The notes below the pieces were generated by a model. It saw only the letters and a list, made by a program, of their open reading frames with translations. It ran no database searches and was not told where the DNA came from. DNA of 64,000 nucleotides from an uncultured Selenomonadales bacterium (GTDB lineage: Bacteria; Bacillota; Negativicutes; Selenomonadales; Selenomonadaceae): positions 1 to 64,000 of the forward strand of contig CAMHCS010000013.1 of assembly GCA_946183785.1 (NCBI GenBank), read 5' to 3'. Positions 28,541-37,750 of the stretch are shown here, in pieces (position 1 is the stretch's first letter; each line of letters opens with the position of its first letter). Both the position numbers and the translations under genes were made by a program.

Positions 28541-29818
28541 TTACTGCAGCCGTTCCAGCGCCCGGTGCGCGATGTCCTTCCGATAGTGCGCGCTCTCGAA
28601 GGATATTTTCTCTATGCCCGCGTAGGATTTTTTCACCGCCTCGCGAATGTCCTTCGCGACGCCGACCACGTTCAGCACGCGGCCGCCCGATGTGACGAGC
28701 GCGCCCTCCTTTTCCGCCGTGCCCGCGTGGAACACCAGCGCGCCGCTCTTCTCGGCTGCGTCTATGCCTGTTATTTTTTTACCTTTCTCATAATCGCCCG
28801 GATAGCCGCCCGACGCCATGACGACGGAAACAGCCGCCTCGTCCGACCACTCGACCTTCGTCTCCGCCAGCTTTCCGTCCACACAAGCCAGCATGACCTC
28901 GACGAGATCGCTCTTCAGCAGCGGAAGGACGACCTGCGTCTCCGGATCGCCAAACCGTGCGTTGAACTCCACGACCTTCGGGCCCTTCGCGGTGATCATC
29001 AGCCCCGCGTACAGGCAGCCTTTGTACGGGCGGCCTTCCTTCTTCATGCCCTCGATGGTCGGCTTCAGGATTTCCTCCATTACGCGCTCGGAAAGCTCCG
29101 GCGTAATGACCGGCGCAGGAGCATAGGCGCCCATGCCGCCGGTATTCAGCCCTTCGTCGCCGTCGTTCACGCGCTTGTGATCCTGCGACGCGGGCATCGC
29201 GACAATCGTTTCACCGTCGGTAAACGCCAATACAGAAGCTTCCTCGCCTTCCATGAATTCCTCGATGACGACGCGGTTCCCGGCGTCGCCAAAGGCCTTT
29301 TCCTTCATTAACAGATCGATAGCGTCGACCGCCTCGTCCGCCGTCTTTGTCAAGATCACGCCCTTGCCTGCCGCAAGGCCGTCCGCCTTGATCGCAAACG
29401 GCTGCCGCATTTGCCGGACGTAAACGTGGGCGCGGGACGGATCGCCGAAGACCTCGCTGCGCGCCGTCGGGATTTTATAGCGGCGCATGACGACCTTCGC
29501 ATAGACCTTCGAGCCTTCCAGCTCGGCGGCGTCCTTCGTTGGCCCGAACGCTTTGATTCCCGCCGCCGTCAGCGCGTCCACGACGCCGTTCACCAGCGGA
29601 ACCTCCGGCCCGACCACTACAAGACCGATATTCTTCTCCTTCGCCAGTGCAACAATCGCATCGTTGTCCTCGACGGAAATGCCCGAAATGCACTCGGCAA
29701 ACTGCGCGATTCCCGGATTGCCCGGAACGGCATACAATTTATCCGTGTGCACGCTTTGGCTGAGCTTCCACGCCAGCGCGTGCTCGCGCCCGCCGCTGCC
29801 GATCAGTAAAATATTCAT
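28541..29818 (-). CDS. purD: Phosphoribosylamine-glycine ligase
   Basis: PurD makes GAR from phosphoribosylamine and glycine with ATP. At 425 residues it is the usual monofunctional ATP-grasp protein. The N-terminal LLIGSGGREHALAWKLSQS, the ATP-grasp lid FAIKADGLAAGKGVI and the NARFGDPETQVVLPLL metal site are present. It is the last gene of the purine operon, 15 bases after the short purH gene. An inverted repeat (28496-28527) follows but lacks a T run. Confidence 0.97.
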   Translation of the reverse strand: MNILLIGSGGREHALAWKLSQSVHTDKLYAVPGNPGIAQFAECISGISVEDNDAIVALAKEKNIGLVVVGPEVPLVNGVVDALTAAGIKAFGPTKDAAELEGSKVYAKVVMRRYKIPTARSEVFGDPSRAHVYVRQMRQPFAIKADGLAAGKGVILTKTADEAVDAIDLLMKEKAFGDAGNRVVIEEFMEGEEASVLAFTDGETIVAMPASQDHKRVNDGDEGLNTGGMGAYAPAPVITPELSERVMEEILKPTIEGMKKEGRPYKGCLYAGLMITAKGPKVVEFNARFGDPETQVVLPLLKSDLVEVMLACVDGKLAETKVEWSDEAAVSVVMASGGYPGDYEKGKKITGIDAAEKSGALVFHAGTAEKEGALVTSGGRVLNVVGVAKDIREAVKKSYAGIEKISFESAHYRKDIAHRALERLQ

Positions 29819-29833
29819 ATCGCGCCTCGCCCC

Positions 29834-30427
29834 TTACTTTTCGATTTGTTCTTTCAAATACGCCTGGATATGCGCGTCATAGTCCGCCGTATGCGCAAAC
29901 GCCTCCTGCGCGAGTTTCATGCGAAGCATTCCGCTGGTCGTGCCTTCCGAGAGTACCGCCTCCGCTACCTCGTCATAACGGGCAGGATTCGTCACTACCG
30001 TAACGAACTTGAAATTCTTCGCCGCCGCACGGATCATTGCCGGCCCGCCGATATCAATATTCTCAATGGCCTCGGCCAGCGTCACGCCCGGCTTTGCGAT
30101 TGTCTCCTTGAAAGGATACAAATTGACCGCCACGAGGTCGATCGGAATAATCTTGTGTTCCTTCATCGCCTGCTGATGCGTCGGATTGTCCCGCACCGCG
30201 AGAATGCCGCCGTGAATGTACGGATTCAGTGTCTTCACGCGCCCGTCCATAATCTCGGGAAATCCTGTCACGTCGCCGACATAGAGCACGGGAATCCCCG
30301 CCTCTTTCAACGCGCGCATCGTGCCGCCGGTAGAAACAATCTCCACACCCGCCGCAATGAGTTTCCGCGCAAACTCTACGACCCCAGTCTTATCCGAAAC
30401 GCTGATCAGCGCCCGTTTGATTTTCAT
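29834..30427 (-). CDS. purH: IMP cyclohydrolase (PurH N-terminal domain only)
   Basis: This 197-residue protein covers only the MGS-fold cyclohydrolase part of PurH, which closes FAICAR to IMP. Motifs [38 protein letters not shown] and [16 protein letters not shown] are intact. The usual C-terminal AICAR transformylase domain (about 310 residues) is absent: the stop codon is followed 15 bases later by purD, with no leftover coding sequence. This is therefore a natural stand-alone domain, not a fresh truncation. A separate formyltransferase must exist elsewhere if the pathway is complete. Confidence 0.9.
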   Translation of the reverse strand: MKIKRALISVSDKTGVVEFARKLIAAGVEIVSTGGTMRALKEAGIPVLYVGDVTGFPEIMDGRVKTLNPYIHGGILAVRDNPTHQQAMKEHKIIPIDLVAVNLYPFKETIAKPGVTLAEAIENIDIGGPAMIRAAAKNFKFVTVVTNPARYDEVAEAVLSEGTTSGMLRMKLAQEAFAHTADYDAHIQAYLKEQIEK

Positions 30428-30442
30428 ATCGCAGCCCCCTCT

Positions 30443-31054
30443 TTATTCCAATATCCGTACTTTCCGTCCCTCAATCTTCAGTTTGCCCTTCAAAAACAGC
30501 TCGATCGCTCTCGGATACAGCTTGTGCTCCTGCTCCAAGACCCGCGCCGCCAGCGTATCTTCGTCGTCGCCGTCCAGCACCGGCACCGCCGTCTGCAAGA
30601 TAATCGGGCCGGAGTCCATGCCCTCGTCGACGAAATGAATCGTGCAACCGGACACCTTGACGCCATATGCCAACACGTCGCGATGGGCATGAGCGCCGCC
30701 GAAAGACGGAAGCAGCGACGGGTGGATATTCAAAATCCGCCCCGGGAATTTGTGAACGAAATACGGGCTCAAAATTCGCATGAACCCCGCGAGGATTACC
30801 AGTGTGACGCCGTGTTCCCGCAGCTTTTCAACCAGCGCTTCCTCAAATGACTGCTTGTCCGCGTACTGCTTACGGTTGACGCAGAAATGCGGGATGCCTG
30901 CCTTTTCCGCCCTTTCCAGCGCTTTAGCGTCAGGCTTGTCCGTCAATACCACGCCTACGGGCGCGGGAATCTGTCCGCTGTCTACCGCCGCCAAAATGGA
31001 TTGCAGATTCGTACCGCGTCCCGAGCAGAGCACGCCTAATATTTCTTTAGCCAT
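30443..31054 (-). CDS. purN: Phosphoribosylglycinamide formyltransferase
   Basis: PurN transfers a formyl group from 10-formyl-THF to GAR. At 203 residues it is normal. It shows [13 protein letters not shown], the catalytic region [13 protein letters not shown] and [20 protein letters not shown] (Asn, His), and [10 protein letters not shown] with the catalytic Asp. ATG 31054 overlaps the purM stop codon by eight bases, which shows translational coupling and is preferred to the longer frame. Confidence 0.97.
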   Translation of the reverse strand: MAKEILGVLCSGRGTNLQSILAAVDSGQIPAPVGVVLTDKPDAKALERAEKAGIPHFCVNRKQYADKQSFEEALVEKLREHGVTLVILAGFMRILSPYFVHKFPGRILNIHPSLLPSFGGAHAHRDVLAYGVKVSGCTIHFVDEGMDSGPIILQTAVPVLDGDDEDTLAARVLEQEHKLYPRAIELFLKGKLKIEGRKVRILE

Positions 31055-32099
31055 TAAACACTCCGCCTTTGAGCACAACCTCGCCGCTTCTCGTCACGCG
31101 GCCGATCCGATACGACGTCTCGCCCGCTTTGGCGAGCGCAGCCGTCACCGCGTCGGCGTCCTCCGCGCCGACAATCAGGATCATGCCGACGCCCATATTG
31201 AAGGTACGATACATCTCTGGCCACTCAACGCCGCCCCATTCCTGGAGCAGCCTGAAAATCGGCGGCATCTTCCAGACGGACGTGTCGATCTCGACGCCGA
31301 AGCCATCCGGCAAAGCCCGGGGGATATTGTCGTAGAAACCTCCGCCCGTGATATGCACCATGCCATGTAAACGGAAATCACGAATCAGCGGCAAACAGAC
31401 GCGCGGATAGAGACGCGTCGGCGTCAGCAAAGCCTCGCCCAGCGGCTTGTCGCCAAGTTCCGAAATATGCTCGTCGCCTTTGAATCCCTTAACCTCGAAC
31501 ACGATTTTTCGCACGAGTGAAAAGCCGTTGGAATGAAGTCCCGAGGACGGCAGCCCGATCAATACGTCGCCTTCCTGCACGCGCTTTTCCGTGATAATCT
31601 CCGACTTTTCCACCGCGCCGACGGCAAAGCCCGCGATGTCGTACTCCCCGTCCGGGTAAAAGCCGTTCATCTCAGCCGTCTCGCCGCCGATCAACGCGCA
31701 GCCGGATTCTTGACAAGCCGCCGCGACGCCCTTCACAACCGTCGCCACCTGCTCCGGATCGAGCTTGCCCACCGCCAGATAGTCGAGGAAAAACAGCGGC
31801 TCCGCGCCCTGTACGAGAATATCGTTGACGCACATGGCCACCGCGTCCTGCCCGACGGTGTCGTGCTTATTCAGCAGAAACGCCAGCTTCAGCTTCGTGC
31901 CGACGCCGTCCGTGCCGGAAACCAGCACCGGCTCTTTGAATTTCTTTGTGTCAAGCGCAAACAGCCCGCCGAAGCCGCCAAGGTCGCCCAATACCTCCGG
32001 GCGATACGTCGCCCGCACGCTGTCCTTGATCAGCTGCACGGAGCGGTTGCCTGCGTCAATATCGACCCCTGCGTCGCGATAAGTCAGGTTCGCCGCCAT
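31047..32099 (-). CDS. purM: Phosphoribosylformylglycinamidine cyclo-ligase
   Basis: PurM closes the imidazole ring to give AIR, using ATP. The 350-residue protein begins with the usual [20 protein letters not shown], has [20 protein letters not shown], and ends with the AIRS C-terminal domain ([16 protein letters not shown]). It starts one base after the purC stop codon and overlaps purN. Confidence 0.98.
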   Translation of the reverse strand: MAANLTYRDAGVDIDAGNRSVQLIKDSVRATYRPEVLGDLGGFGGLFALDTKKFKEPVLVSGTDGVGTKLKLAFLLNKHDTVGQDAVAMCVNDILVQGAEPLFFLDYLAVGKLDPEQVATVVKGVAAACQESGCALIGGETAEMNGFYPDGEYDIAGFAVGAVEKSEIITEKRVQEGDVLIGLPSSGLHSNGFSLVRKIVFEVKGFKGDEHISELGDKPLGEALLTPTRLYPRVCLPLIRDFRLHGMVHITGGGFYDNIPRALPDGFGVEIDTSVWKMPPIFRLLQEWGGVEWPEMYRTFNMGVGMILIVGAEDADAVTAALAKAGETSYRIGRVTRSGEVVLKGGVFNG

Positions 32100-32100
32100 T

Positions 32101-32814
32101 TCAGCGCTCCTCGCCCGTCAAGCGGCGCAGCATTTCCTTGTACGCGTCTTCCACATTGCCGAGATCACGGCGGAAGCGGTCCTTATCCAGTTTCTCATGC
32201 GTATCGCTGTCCCAGAAACGGCAGTTATCCGGCGAGATCTCGTCGCCGAGCACGATCTGCCCGTTGAGACGGCCAAATTCCAGCTTGAAATCGATCAAAT
32301 CGACCTTCTTCTGCTTCAGGAACGCCTTCAAAATATCGTTGACCTTCAGTGCCAGCTTCTCGACCTCGGCGACTTCCTCAGCCGTCGCAAGACCAAGCGC
32401 AGCGATATGGTAATTATTCATGAACGGATCGCCGAGATCGTCGTTCTTATAGCAGAACTCCACCGTCGAGATTTTCAGCGGCGTGCCTTCCTTTACGCCG
32501 AAGCGCTGGGAAAAGCTGCCTGCAGCCACATTCCGCACGATAACCTCCAACGGAATCATGTCAAGCTTTTTGACCAGCATTTCGCGATCGCTCGTCACCT
32601 GGACGAGATGGGTCTTGACGCCTTCCTTCTCCAACAGCTTGAAGAAGAACTCCGTCATCTTGTTGTTCATGACGCCCTTGTCGGCGATAGTTCCCTTCTT
32701 GGCGCCGTTGCCCGCAGTCGCGTCGTCCTTGTAATAGACGAGCAGCTCGTCCGCTTTGTCCGTCGCGTACATGATCTTTGCCTTGCCCTCATAAAGGGCT
32801 TCTTTCTTTTCCAT
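32101..32814 (-). CDS. purC: SAICAR synthase
   Basis: PurC condenses CAIR and aspartate using ATP. The 237-residue protein shows the N-terminal [20 protein letters not shown], the [11 protein letters not shown] loop, [15 protein letters not shown] and the [20 protein letters not shown] motif. GGAGG lies 11 bases before ATG 32814; an in-frame ATG at 32832 is less likely. It starts the purC-purM-purN-purH-purD run. Confidence 0.97.
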   Translation of the reverse strand: MEKKEALYEGKAKIMYATDKADELLVYYKDDATAGNGAKKGTIADKGVMNNKMTEFFFKLLEKEGVKTHLVQVTSDREMLVKKLDMIPLEVIVRNVAAGSFSQRFGVKEGTPLKISTVEFCYKNDDLGDPFMNNYHIAALGLATAEEVAEVEKLALKVNDILKAFLKQKKVDLIDFKLEFGRLNGQIVLGDEISPDNCRFWDSDTHEKLDKDRFRRDLGNVEDAYKEMLRRLTGEER

Positions 32815-32857
32815 TCTCTTTCGTTCCTCCAATTTCTCTCAACTGATAATAGAGTAC

Positions 32858-32906
32858 AAAAAGCAACCCGTGTCACACCTGCGATGCGACATAGGCTGCT
32901 TTTTTC
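32858..32906 (-). terminator. Hairpin overlapping the end of purE
   Basis: AAAAAAGCAGCC and GGGTTGCTTTTTG form an imperfect stem on the minus strand ending in TTTTT. It includes the last purE codons and lies before purC, so it may reduce purE-to-purC read-through. Confidence 0.5.
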
Positions 32907-33358
32907 TCGACTTCCTTCGCAAGATTTTCCCGATGCGCCCTGAGTTTTTCCATGAGACTGGCGTTCTGCCCCGCGAGAATCTGCACGGCAAAAAGCGCGG
33001 CGTTCTTCGCGCCGTTGACCGCCATCGTCGCCACGGGAATGCCGGATGGCATTTGCACTGTCGCCAAAAGTGCGTCCAGCCCGTTCAGCGGCGTCGCGTT
33101 GATGGGTACGCCGATTACGGGCAATACCGTATGGCTCGCCACTACCCCAGCCAAATGCGCTGCTCCGCCTGCCGCTGCGATGAACGCGCCGACGCCGCGC
33201 TCCGGCGCCGACTTCACAAGCTGCTCGACCCGCGCAGGCGTGCGGTGCGCCGAAGCCACCGTCACCTCAGCCTCCACGCCGAACTGCTTCAGCGTCTCAG
33301 CCGCCGGCTTCATAATCGGCCAATCCGAATCACTTCCGATAATAATGGAAACCTTCAT
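32873..33358 (-). CDS. purE: N5-carboxyaminoimidazole ribonucleotide mutase (class I PurE)
   Basis: PurE rearranges N5-CAIR to CAIR. The 161-residue protein has VSIIIGSDSDWPIMKPA, the ASAHRTPARVEQLV loop with catalytic His, and AAGGAAHLAGVVASHT. Two starts are possible; ATG 33358 is 9 bases from GGGAG and preferred over ATG 33367, which touches it. No purK is adjacent. It is probably the first gene of the purine cluster, separated from purC by a possible attenuator hairpin. Confidence 0.96.
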   Translation of the reverse strand: MKVSIIIGSDSDWPIMKPAAETLKQFGVEAEVTVASAHRTPARVEQLVKSAPERGVGAFIAAAGGAAHLAGVVASHTVLPVIGVPINATPLNGLDALLATVQMPSGIPVATMAVNGAKNAALFAVQILAGQNASLMEKLRAHRENLAKEVEKKAAYVASQV

Positions 33359-33453
33359 CAAAATCATCTCCCAGTATATGCAAAAGCTCCCTTACATCAT
33401 AGCGAAAGACAGAAAAACTGTCAACGGAAAGAGAAATCCCCGTCAGCTCCCCA

Positions 33454-33981
33454 TCAGGCATTGTCCTTTTTCAAAAAGTAACTAAGCTTCTTATCCGTCC
33501 GCAGCGCGAACTCCCTTGCCGCCGCCAGATCTTCCTCGTCCGGGTGACCGATGGAGGTTTTCCAGCCCTGCGCCTTTGCGTGAGCATCCGCCGGCTTCTC
33601 TGCCTCCAGTTTCGCGCGTTTTTCGCGCACCGCCTCCGGCACCTGCCCCTGGCATTCAAAAACATTGAGCACGCGGCATCCTTCTCCCAGGCACGCCGCC
33701 GCCCGTGCGAAGGCCGTCACCGAATGCTCGCTCCGGTTGTCCGCCGCATGCGTCTCGAAAAGCGCCACATTCACGTCGGACAACCGCGAAAGATACGCTG
33801 CCGTTTTCGGGTCGGGGCCGCCCCGCCAAAGCCAGTAACCGACCGCTACCGCGTCGAATCCGTCCGGCGTTTTTGCGTCCTCTGCGCGGACCAGCGTCCC
33901 TCCCACCGCTCCGCAAAAGGCCTCCGCCACCTTTTTCGTATTGCCTGTGACGGAGGAATACACGACCAACCAATGATTCAT
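33454..33981 (-). CDS. Flavodoxin family protein
   Basis: This 175-residue protein opens MNHWLVVYSSVTGNTKKVAE; the SSVTGNTKK loop is the FMN phosphate-binding site of flavodoxins. VGYWLWRGGPDPKTAAYL is the probable isoalloxazine loop. It ends with a charged helical tail. It is longer than a small electron-transfer flavodoxin and may act as a reductase partner. It lies downstream of glmS behind a terminator, so it is probably expressed separately. The partner is unknown. Confidence 0.87.
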   Translation of the reverse strand: MNHWLVVYSSVTGNTKKVAEAFCGAVGGTLVRAEDAKTPDGFDAVAVGYWLWRGGPDPKTAAYLSRLSDVNVALFETHAADNRSEHSVTAFARAAACLGEGCRVLNVFECQGQVPEAVREKRAKLEAEKPADAHAKAQGWKTSIGHPDEEDLAAAREFALRTDKKLSYFLKKDNA

Positions 33982-34010
33982 ACCGAACGCCCCTTTCCCT
34001 GCCGATGTAA

Positions 34011-34053
34011 AAAGAAATGTTGCGGCATATGATTCGCCTCGCCGCAACATTTA
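34011..34053 (-). terminator. Intrinsic terminator after glmS
   Basis: AAATGTTGCGGC and GCCGCAACATTT form a stem followed by CTTTTT on the minus strand. Confidence 0.8.
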
Positions 34054-34066
34054 CAGATTCCCTATA

Positions 34067-35896
34067 TTATTCTACCGTAACCGATTTCGCGAGGTTTCTC
34101 GGCTTGTCCACGTCGCAGCCGCGCGTAATGGCCGCGTAATACGCGAGCAGCTGGAGCGGAACCACCGCCAGCAGCGGAATCAGCATTTCGTCAGTCTCCG
34201 GCACCTTGATGACGTGATCGACGTATTTTTCCAATTCCGTGTCCGTATCCGAGGCGATACCGATAACGACGGCGTCGCGCGCTTTGACTTCCTTGATGTT
34301 TGAAAGCGTCTTTTCGTAAACGCTCTTTTGCGTCGCCAGCGCGATGACCGGCACGCTGTCCACGATCAACGCCAGCGTTCCGTGCTTGAGCTCGCCCGCC
34401 GCGTAAGCCTCCGCGTGGATATAGCTGATTTCCTTCAGCTTCAGCGAACCTTCAAGAGCCACGTCGTAATCGAGCGAACGGCCGATGAAGAATACATCCT
34501 CGTTGAACCCATACTGCCGGGCGAAGGTCTTGATCGGATCGACGTCCTCCAGCGTGCGGCTGATTTGCGTCGGAATTTCCTTCAGCCCGCGCACCAGCTC
34601 CGCGACGCGCGTCTTGGGCAGCGTCTCCCGAATACCGGCCATGTAGAGACCGAGAAGCAGCATCACAATGAGCTGCGTCGTGTACGCTTTCGTCGAAGCG
34701 ACGGCAATTTCCGGCCCCGCCCAGGTGTAAACGACCTGATCCGCCTCGCGGGCGATGGACGAGCCGACTACGTTCGTCACCGCAAGCGTCTTCGAACCGA
34801 GACGCTTGGCCTCCTTCAGGGCCGCCAGCGTGTCGATGGTCTCGCCGGACTGGCTGACGACAATCGTCATCGTGTGCTCGTCGATGATCGGCGAACGATA
34901 ACGGAATTCCGAAGCGATATCGCACTCGACGGGAATGCGCGCCATATTCTCAATGTAATACTTGCCGACAAGTCCGGCATGATATGCGGTGCCGCAGGCC
35001 ACGATAAAAATCTTGTGTATGCCGTTCAGGAACGACTTATCCCAAGCAAGCTCCTCCAGCACCACCGAGCGCCCGTTTTTCGCAATGCGAGAAGAAAGCG
35101 TGGCGCGAACCGCTTTCGGCTGCTCGTGGATCTCCTTCAGCATGAAATGCTCAAAGCCGCCCTTTTCCGCCGCTTCGGCATTCCAGTTGACCTCAAAGAT
35201 TTTCTTGTCGACCGGCTCTCCCGCGTGGTTCGTGATGGTTACGCCCTTCTTTGTGACCACCGCCATCTCGCCGTCGCTCAAAATATAGGTGCGCCGTGTG
35301 TGCGTGATAATCGCCGGGATATCCGAAGCGATGAAATTCTCCCCGCGTGCCAGTCCAATGACGAGCGGATTGTCCTGCTTCGAGCAAATCAGCTTGCCGG
35401 GGTGGCGGCGCGACATGAACACGATGGAATAGGAGCCCTCGACGCGGCGCAGGACCTCCCGCACGGCAGCCTCGAAATCTCCGTCGTAGACTTCCTCCAG
35501 AAGATGCGGAAGCACTTCCGTGTCCGTTTCCGAACGGAACTTGTGGCCTTTCGCAATCAGTTCTTCCTTCAATGTGAGATAATTTTCAATAATACCGTTA
35601 TGCACGACGACAAAATCCCCCGCGCAGTCCGCATGCGGGTGTGAATTCAAATCGGACGGGCGCCCATGCGTCGCCCAGCGCGTATGCCCGATGCCCATTT
35701 TTCCGACGGGAATATCGTCGCCGAGCTTCTCCCTCAGTTCGGATAGCCGTCCGACACTTTTTTCCACGCGGATTTTCTTGCCGTCAAAAACCGCGATGCC
35801 CGCGGAGTCGTACCCACGATACTCGAGCTTCGTCAGCCCTTCCAAAAGAAACTTCGCCGCTTCGCCGTCGCCGACATAGCCAACAATACCGCACAT
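34067..35896 (-). CDS. glmS: Glutamine-fructose-6-phosphate aminotransferase (isomerising)
   Basis: GlmS makes glucosamine 6-phosphate for peptidoglycan and lipid A. The 609-residue protein begins Met-Cys-Gly-Ile with the glutaminase nucleophile Cys2. It has the class II glutaminase domain (to about 240) followed by two SIS sugar-isomerase domains (SQSGETIDTLAALKEAK and IGRSLDYDVALEGSLKLKEI). The C-terminus LAKSVTVE is conserved. The leader has a hairpin but no match to a glmS ribozyme, so control is probably different from that in Bacillus. Confidence 0.98.
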   Translation of the reverse strand: MCGIVGYVGDGEAAKFLLEGLTKLEYRGYDSAGIAVFDGKKIRVEKSVGRLSELREKLGDDIPVGKMGIGHTRWATHGRPSDLNSHPHADCAGDFVVVHNGIIENYLTLKEELIAKGHKFRSETDTEVLPHLLEEVYDGDFEAAVREVLRRVEGSYSIVFMSRRHPGKLICSKQDNPLVIGLARGENFIASDIPAIITHTRRTYILSDGEMAVVTKKGVTITNHAGEPVDKKIFEVNWNAEAAEKGGFEHFMLKEIHEQPKAVRATLSSRIAKNGRSVVLEELAWDKSFLNGIHKIFIVACGTAYHAGLVGKYYIENMARIPVECDIASEFRYRSPIIDEHTMTIVVSQSGETIDTLAALKEAKRLGSKTLAVTNVVGSSIAREADQVVYTWAGPEIAVASTKAYTTQLIVMLLLGLYMAGIRETLPKTRVAELVRGLKEIPTQISRTLEDVDPIKTFARQYGFNEDVFFIGRSLDYDVALEGSLKLKEISYIHAEAYAAGELKHGTLALIVDSVPVIALATQKSVYEKTLSNIKEVKARDAVVIGIASDTDTELEKYVDHVIKVPETDEMLIPLLAVVPLQLLAYYAAITRGCDVDKPRNLAKSVTVE

Positions 35897-35983
35897 AAAT
35901 TAATTCCCTCCATACCGCCAAACGGCATAACAATCAAACGCAAACACAGCAAAGAAGCCTCGCTCCTTTGCTGATACGCCCTT

Positions 35984-36012
35984 ATTCTACTGGAAGGCCG
36001 CCCGATAGTCAA
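35984..36012 (-). promoter_or_regulatory. Promoter for glmS
   Basis: On the minus strand TTGACT (36012-36007) and TAGAAT (35989-35984) are 17 bases apart. A CAGCAAAG/CTTTGCTG hairpin follows in the leader (around 35948-35973). Confidence 0.7.
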
Positions 36013-36033
36013 GCTTTTCCATGTTTCTTCCAT

Positions 36034-36061
36034 TTGACATTTGCGCCAAATCGCGTACAAT
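36034..36061 (+). promoter_or_regulatory. Promoter for the cysteine hydrolase gene
   Basis: TTGACA (36034-36039) and TACAAT (36056-36061) with a 16-base spacer, divergent from the glmS promoter. Confidence 0.7.
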
Positions 36062-36124
36062 AGAACAAACGCGAAGCGACGTCGCCCGCGTCCGATATTT
36101 GAATGAAAGGAAGCGTCTCACTCC

Positions 36125-36637
36125 ATGAAAAAAGCTCTCGTCGTCATCGACATGCAAAACGACTTCATCGACGGCTCACTCGGCACGCCCGAAGCGCAGG
36201 CCATCGTCCTCTCCGTCACCGAGCGGGTCAATGCCGCCGTCAAAAACGGCGAAAAACTGATCTTCACACAGGACACCCATCATAAGGACTATCTCGAAAC
36301 CGCCGAAGGGAAAAAGCTGCCCGTCGAGCACTGCATAAAGCCGTCACACGGTTGGGGCCTCGCCTCCGCGCTGATCCCCTTCGCAAAGGATGCCGTCGTA
36401 TTGGAAAAGCCCACCTTCGGCGCGACAGGGCTGCCGCAGCTCGTCGCGGACTGCGACGAGATCACCGTCGTCGGCCTATGCACCGATATCTGCGTAATCT
36501 CGAACGCAATGCTCTTAAAAGCATTCCTGCCGGAAGCGAAAATCTGCGTGGACGCCGACTGCTGCGCCGGCGTCACGCCGGAAAGCCACAGCCGCGCGCT
36601 GGAAGCGATGAAGATGTGCCATATCGACGTACTGTAA
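36125..36637 (+). CDS. Isochorismatase-like cysteine hydrolase (nicotinamidase-type)
   Basis: This 170-residue protein has the cysteine hydrolase triad: Asp9 in VVIDMQNDF, Lys95 in LEKPTFGATG, and Cys123 in GLCTDICVIS. A metal-site pattern TQDTHHKDY is typical of nicotinamidases, which release nicotinic acid from nicotinamide for NAD salvage. Amidohydrolysis is likely; nicotinamide is the best guess but the family is diverse. It is a single gene with its own promoter and terminator. Confidence 0.88.
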   Translation: MKKALVVIDMQNDFIDGSLGTPEAQAIVLSVTERVNAAVKNGEKLIFTQDTHHKDYLETAEGKKLPVEHCIKPSHGWGLASALIPFAKDAVVLEKPTFGATGLPQLVADCDEITVVGLCTDICVISNAMLLKAFLPEAKICVDADCCAGVTPESHSRALEAMKMCHIDVL

Positions 36638-36664
36638 CGAAAAAGAGCAACTTTGTAAGAAGAA

Positions 36665-36710
36665 GCCCCGACGTCCACAAGGTTTTGTCCTGCAAACGTC
36701 GGGGTTTTTT
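36665..36710 (+). terminator. Intrinsic terminator between convergent genes
   Basis: CCCCGACGT and ACGTCGGGG form the stem, followed by TTTTTT on the plus strand. Confidence 0.85.
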
Positions 36711-36713
36711 GTA

Positions 36714-37607
36714 TCACTTGCCAAAATACTCCTTTACCGTTTCCTGCAATTCTGTAACACGATAGAAGCCAGTTTGTTTGCCGCAAAACGGGGACAAAAT
36801 CAATTTGCGTTTTCCCCATTTGCGGAAAAAGACAGAAAATGTTTTCTTTTTGCTTAAAGAAGGAAACGGCTGCTCGTCCCATTGCCCATCGCGATCAAAT
36901 GCGAGGCGATTATCCAAGATCTCCTTCACTTCCTCCACCCTGCCAAAAAATACGACATAGGCGTCTTCCGTTGATTTGTTCTCAATCAAGCTGATAAGAC
37001 CATCAAGATACGCTTTTCCCTTCGGATTCTCCGCCAACGCCGACACGCTGAACGCAGCGGTGCTCGACTTGTACGGAAGCAAGTCCGCGTTTAAGACAGG
37101 GTGCTTCGCGAAACAATCCAAGAACACCTTTTCAATATTTCCCTTTCCTACGCCCTTGACCAAATCCGTCCATGTGTCATAGGAAACGCCCTCGAAAAAG
37201 GCGTGATGCAAACGAAGCACTGTCCGATAATATGTGTTGGAAACACCTTTTTCCGCAATGAATCTGTACACGTTCTTCTTGCTGGCAAGGATTCCCTTGG
37301 CGGGGGCGCAATAATCCGCCAGCTCCTGCCATGTGGTATTTTTAGAAAACGGATTCCAGTCATCCATTGGCTTACCCGGATTCAATCCCACCCAAACCAA
37401 TTCGGCAAGTTTGTCGCCTCCGCTGAAACAAAACGGACACGGCTCATATCCGTTCGCTATATCTACTTTTAGACAGGGCATAATCGCCTCTTGAATCTCG
37501 GTGCAATTATTTTTCAAGGCTGTCGATTCAACTTTGTCGTCCAGTTTTGCCTTCCCCTGTGTCATCCGGTTCATCATTTCCATAAAATCCTGTCGAATAT
37601 CCGTCAT
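36714..37607 (-). CDS. Uncharacterised protein, possible uracil-DNA-glycosylase-like fold
   Basis: I do not firmly recognise this 297-residue protein. ELVWVGLNPGKP near residue 70 resembles the first strand-loop of the uracil-DNA-glycosylase superfamily, and ILSPFCGKQTGFYRV near the end resembles its late His/Ser-containing loop region, but the catalytic residues are not clear. A CPFC pair lies just upstream of the first motif. It is soluble, without a signal peptide. The gene is more AT-rich than neighbours and sits at the edge of an accessory block. A nucleic-acid role is a weak inference. Confidence 0.55.
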   Translation of the reverse strand: MTDIRQDFMEMMNRMTQGKAKLDDKVESTALKNNCTEIQEAIMPCLKVDIANGYEPCPFCFSGGDKLAELVWVGLNPGKPMDDWNPFSKNTTWQELADYCAPAKGILASKKNVYRFIAEKGVSNTYYRTVLRLHHAFFEGVSYDTWTDLVKGVGKGNIEKVFLDCFAKHPVLNADLLPYKSSTAAFSVSALAENPKGKAYLDGLISLIENKSTEDAYVVFFGRVEEVKEILDNRLAFDRDGQWDEQPFPSLSKKKTFSVFFRKWGKRKLILSPFCGKQTGFYRVTELQETVKEYFGK

Positions 37608-37750
37608 ATTATTCGCCGTCCTTTCGATACCGTGTCAACTTTTTCATTATGTCATTATGTCATAAATGACGTTTGCTTCAACGGAGTATGTAAAGGCAAT
37701 ATTCGCGAGATTTGTCCCGCGTACGCCGCTTCTTTGCATTCCCTACCAAA

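Noticed and set aside
35897..36033. glmS ribozyme in the glmS leader
   Set aside because: Only a simple CAGCAAAG hairpin is seen; the conserved ribozyme core near the start codon is absent.
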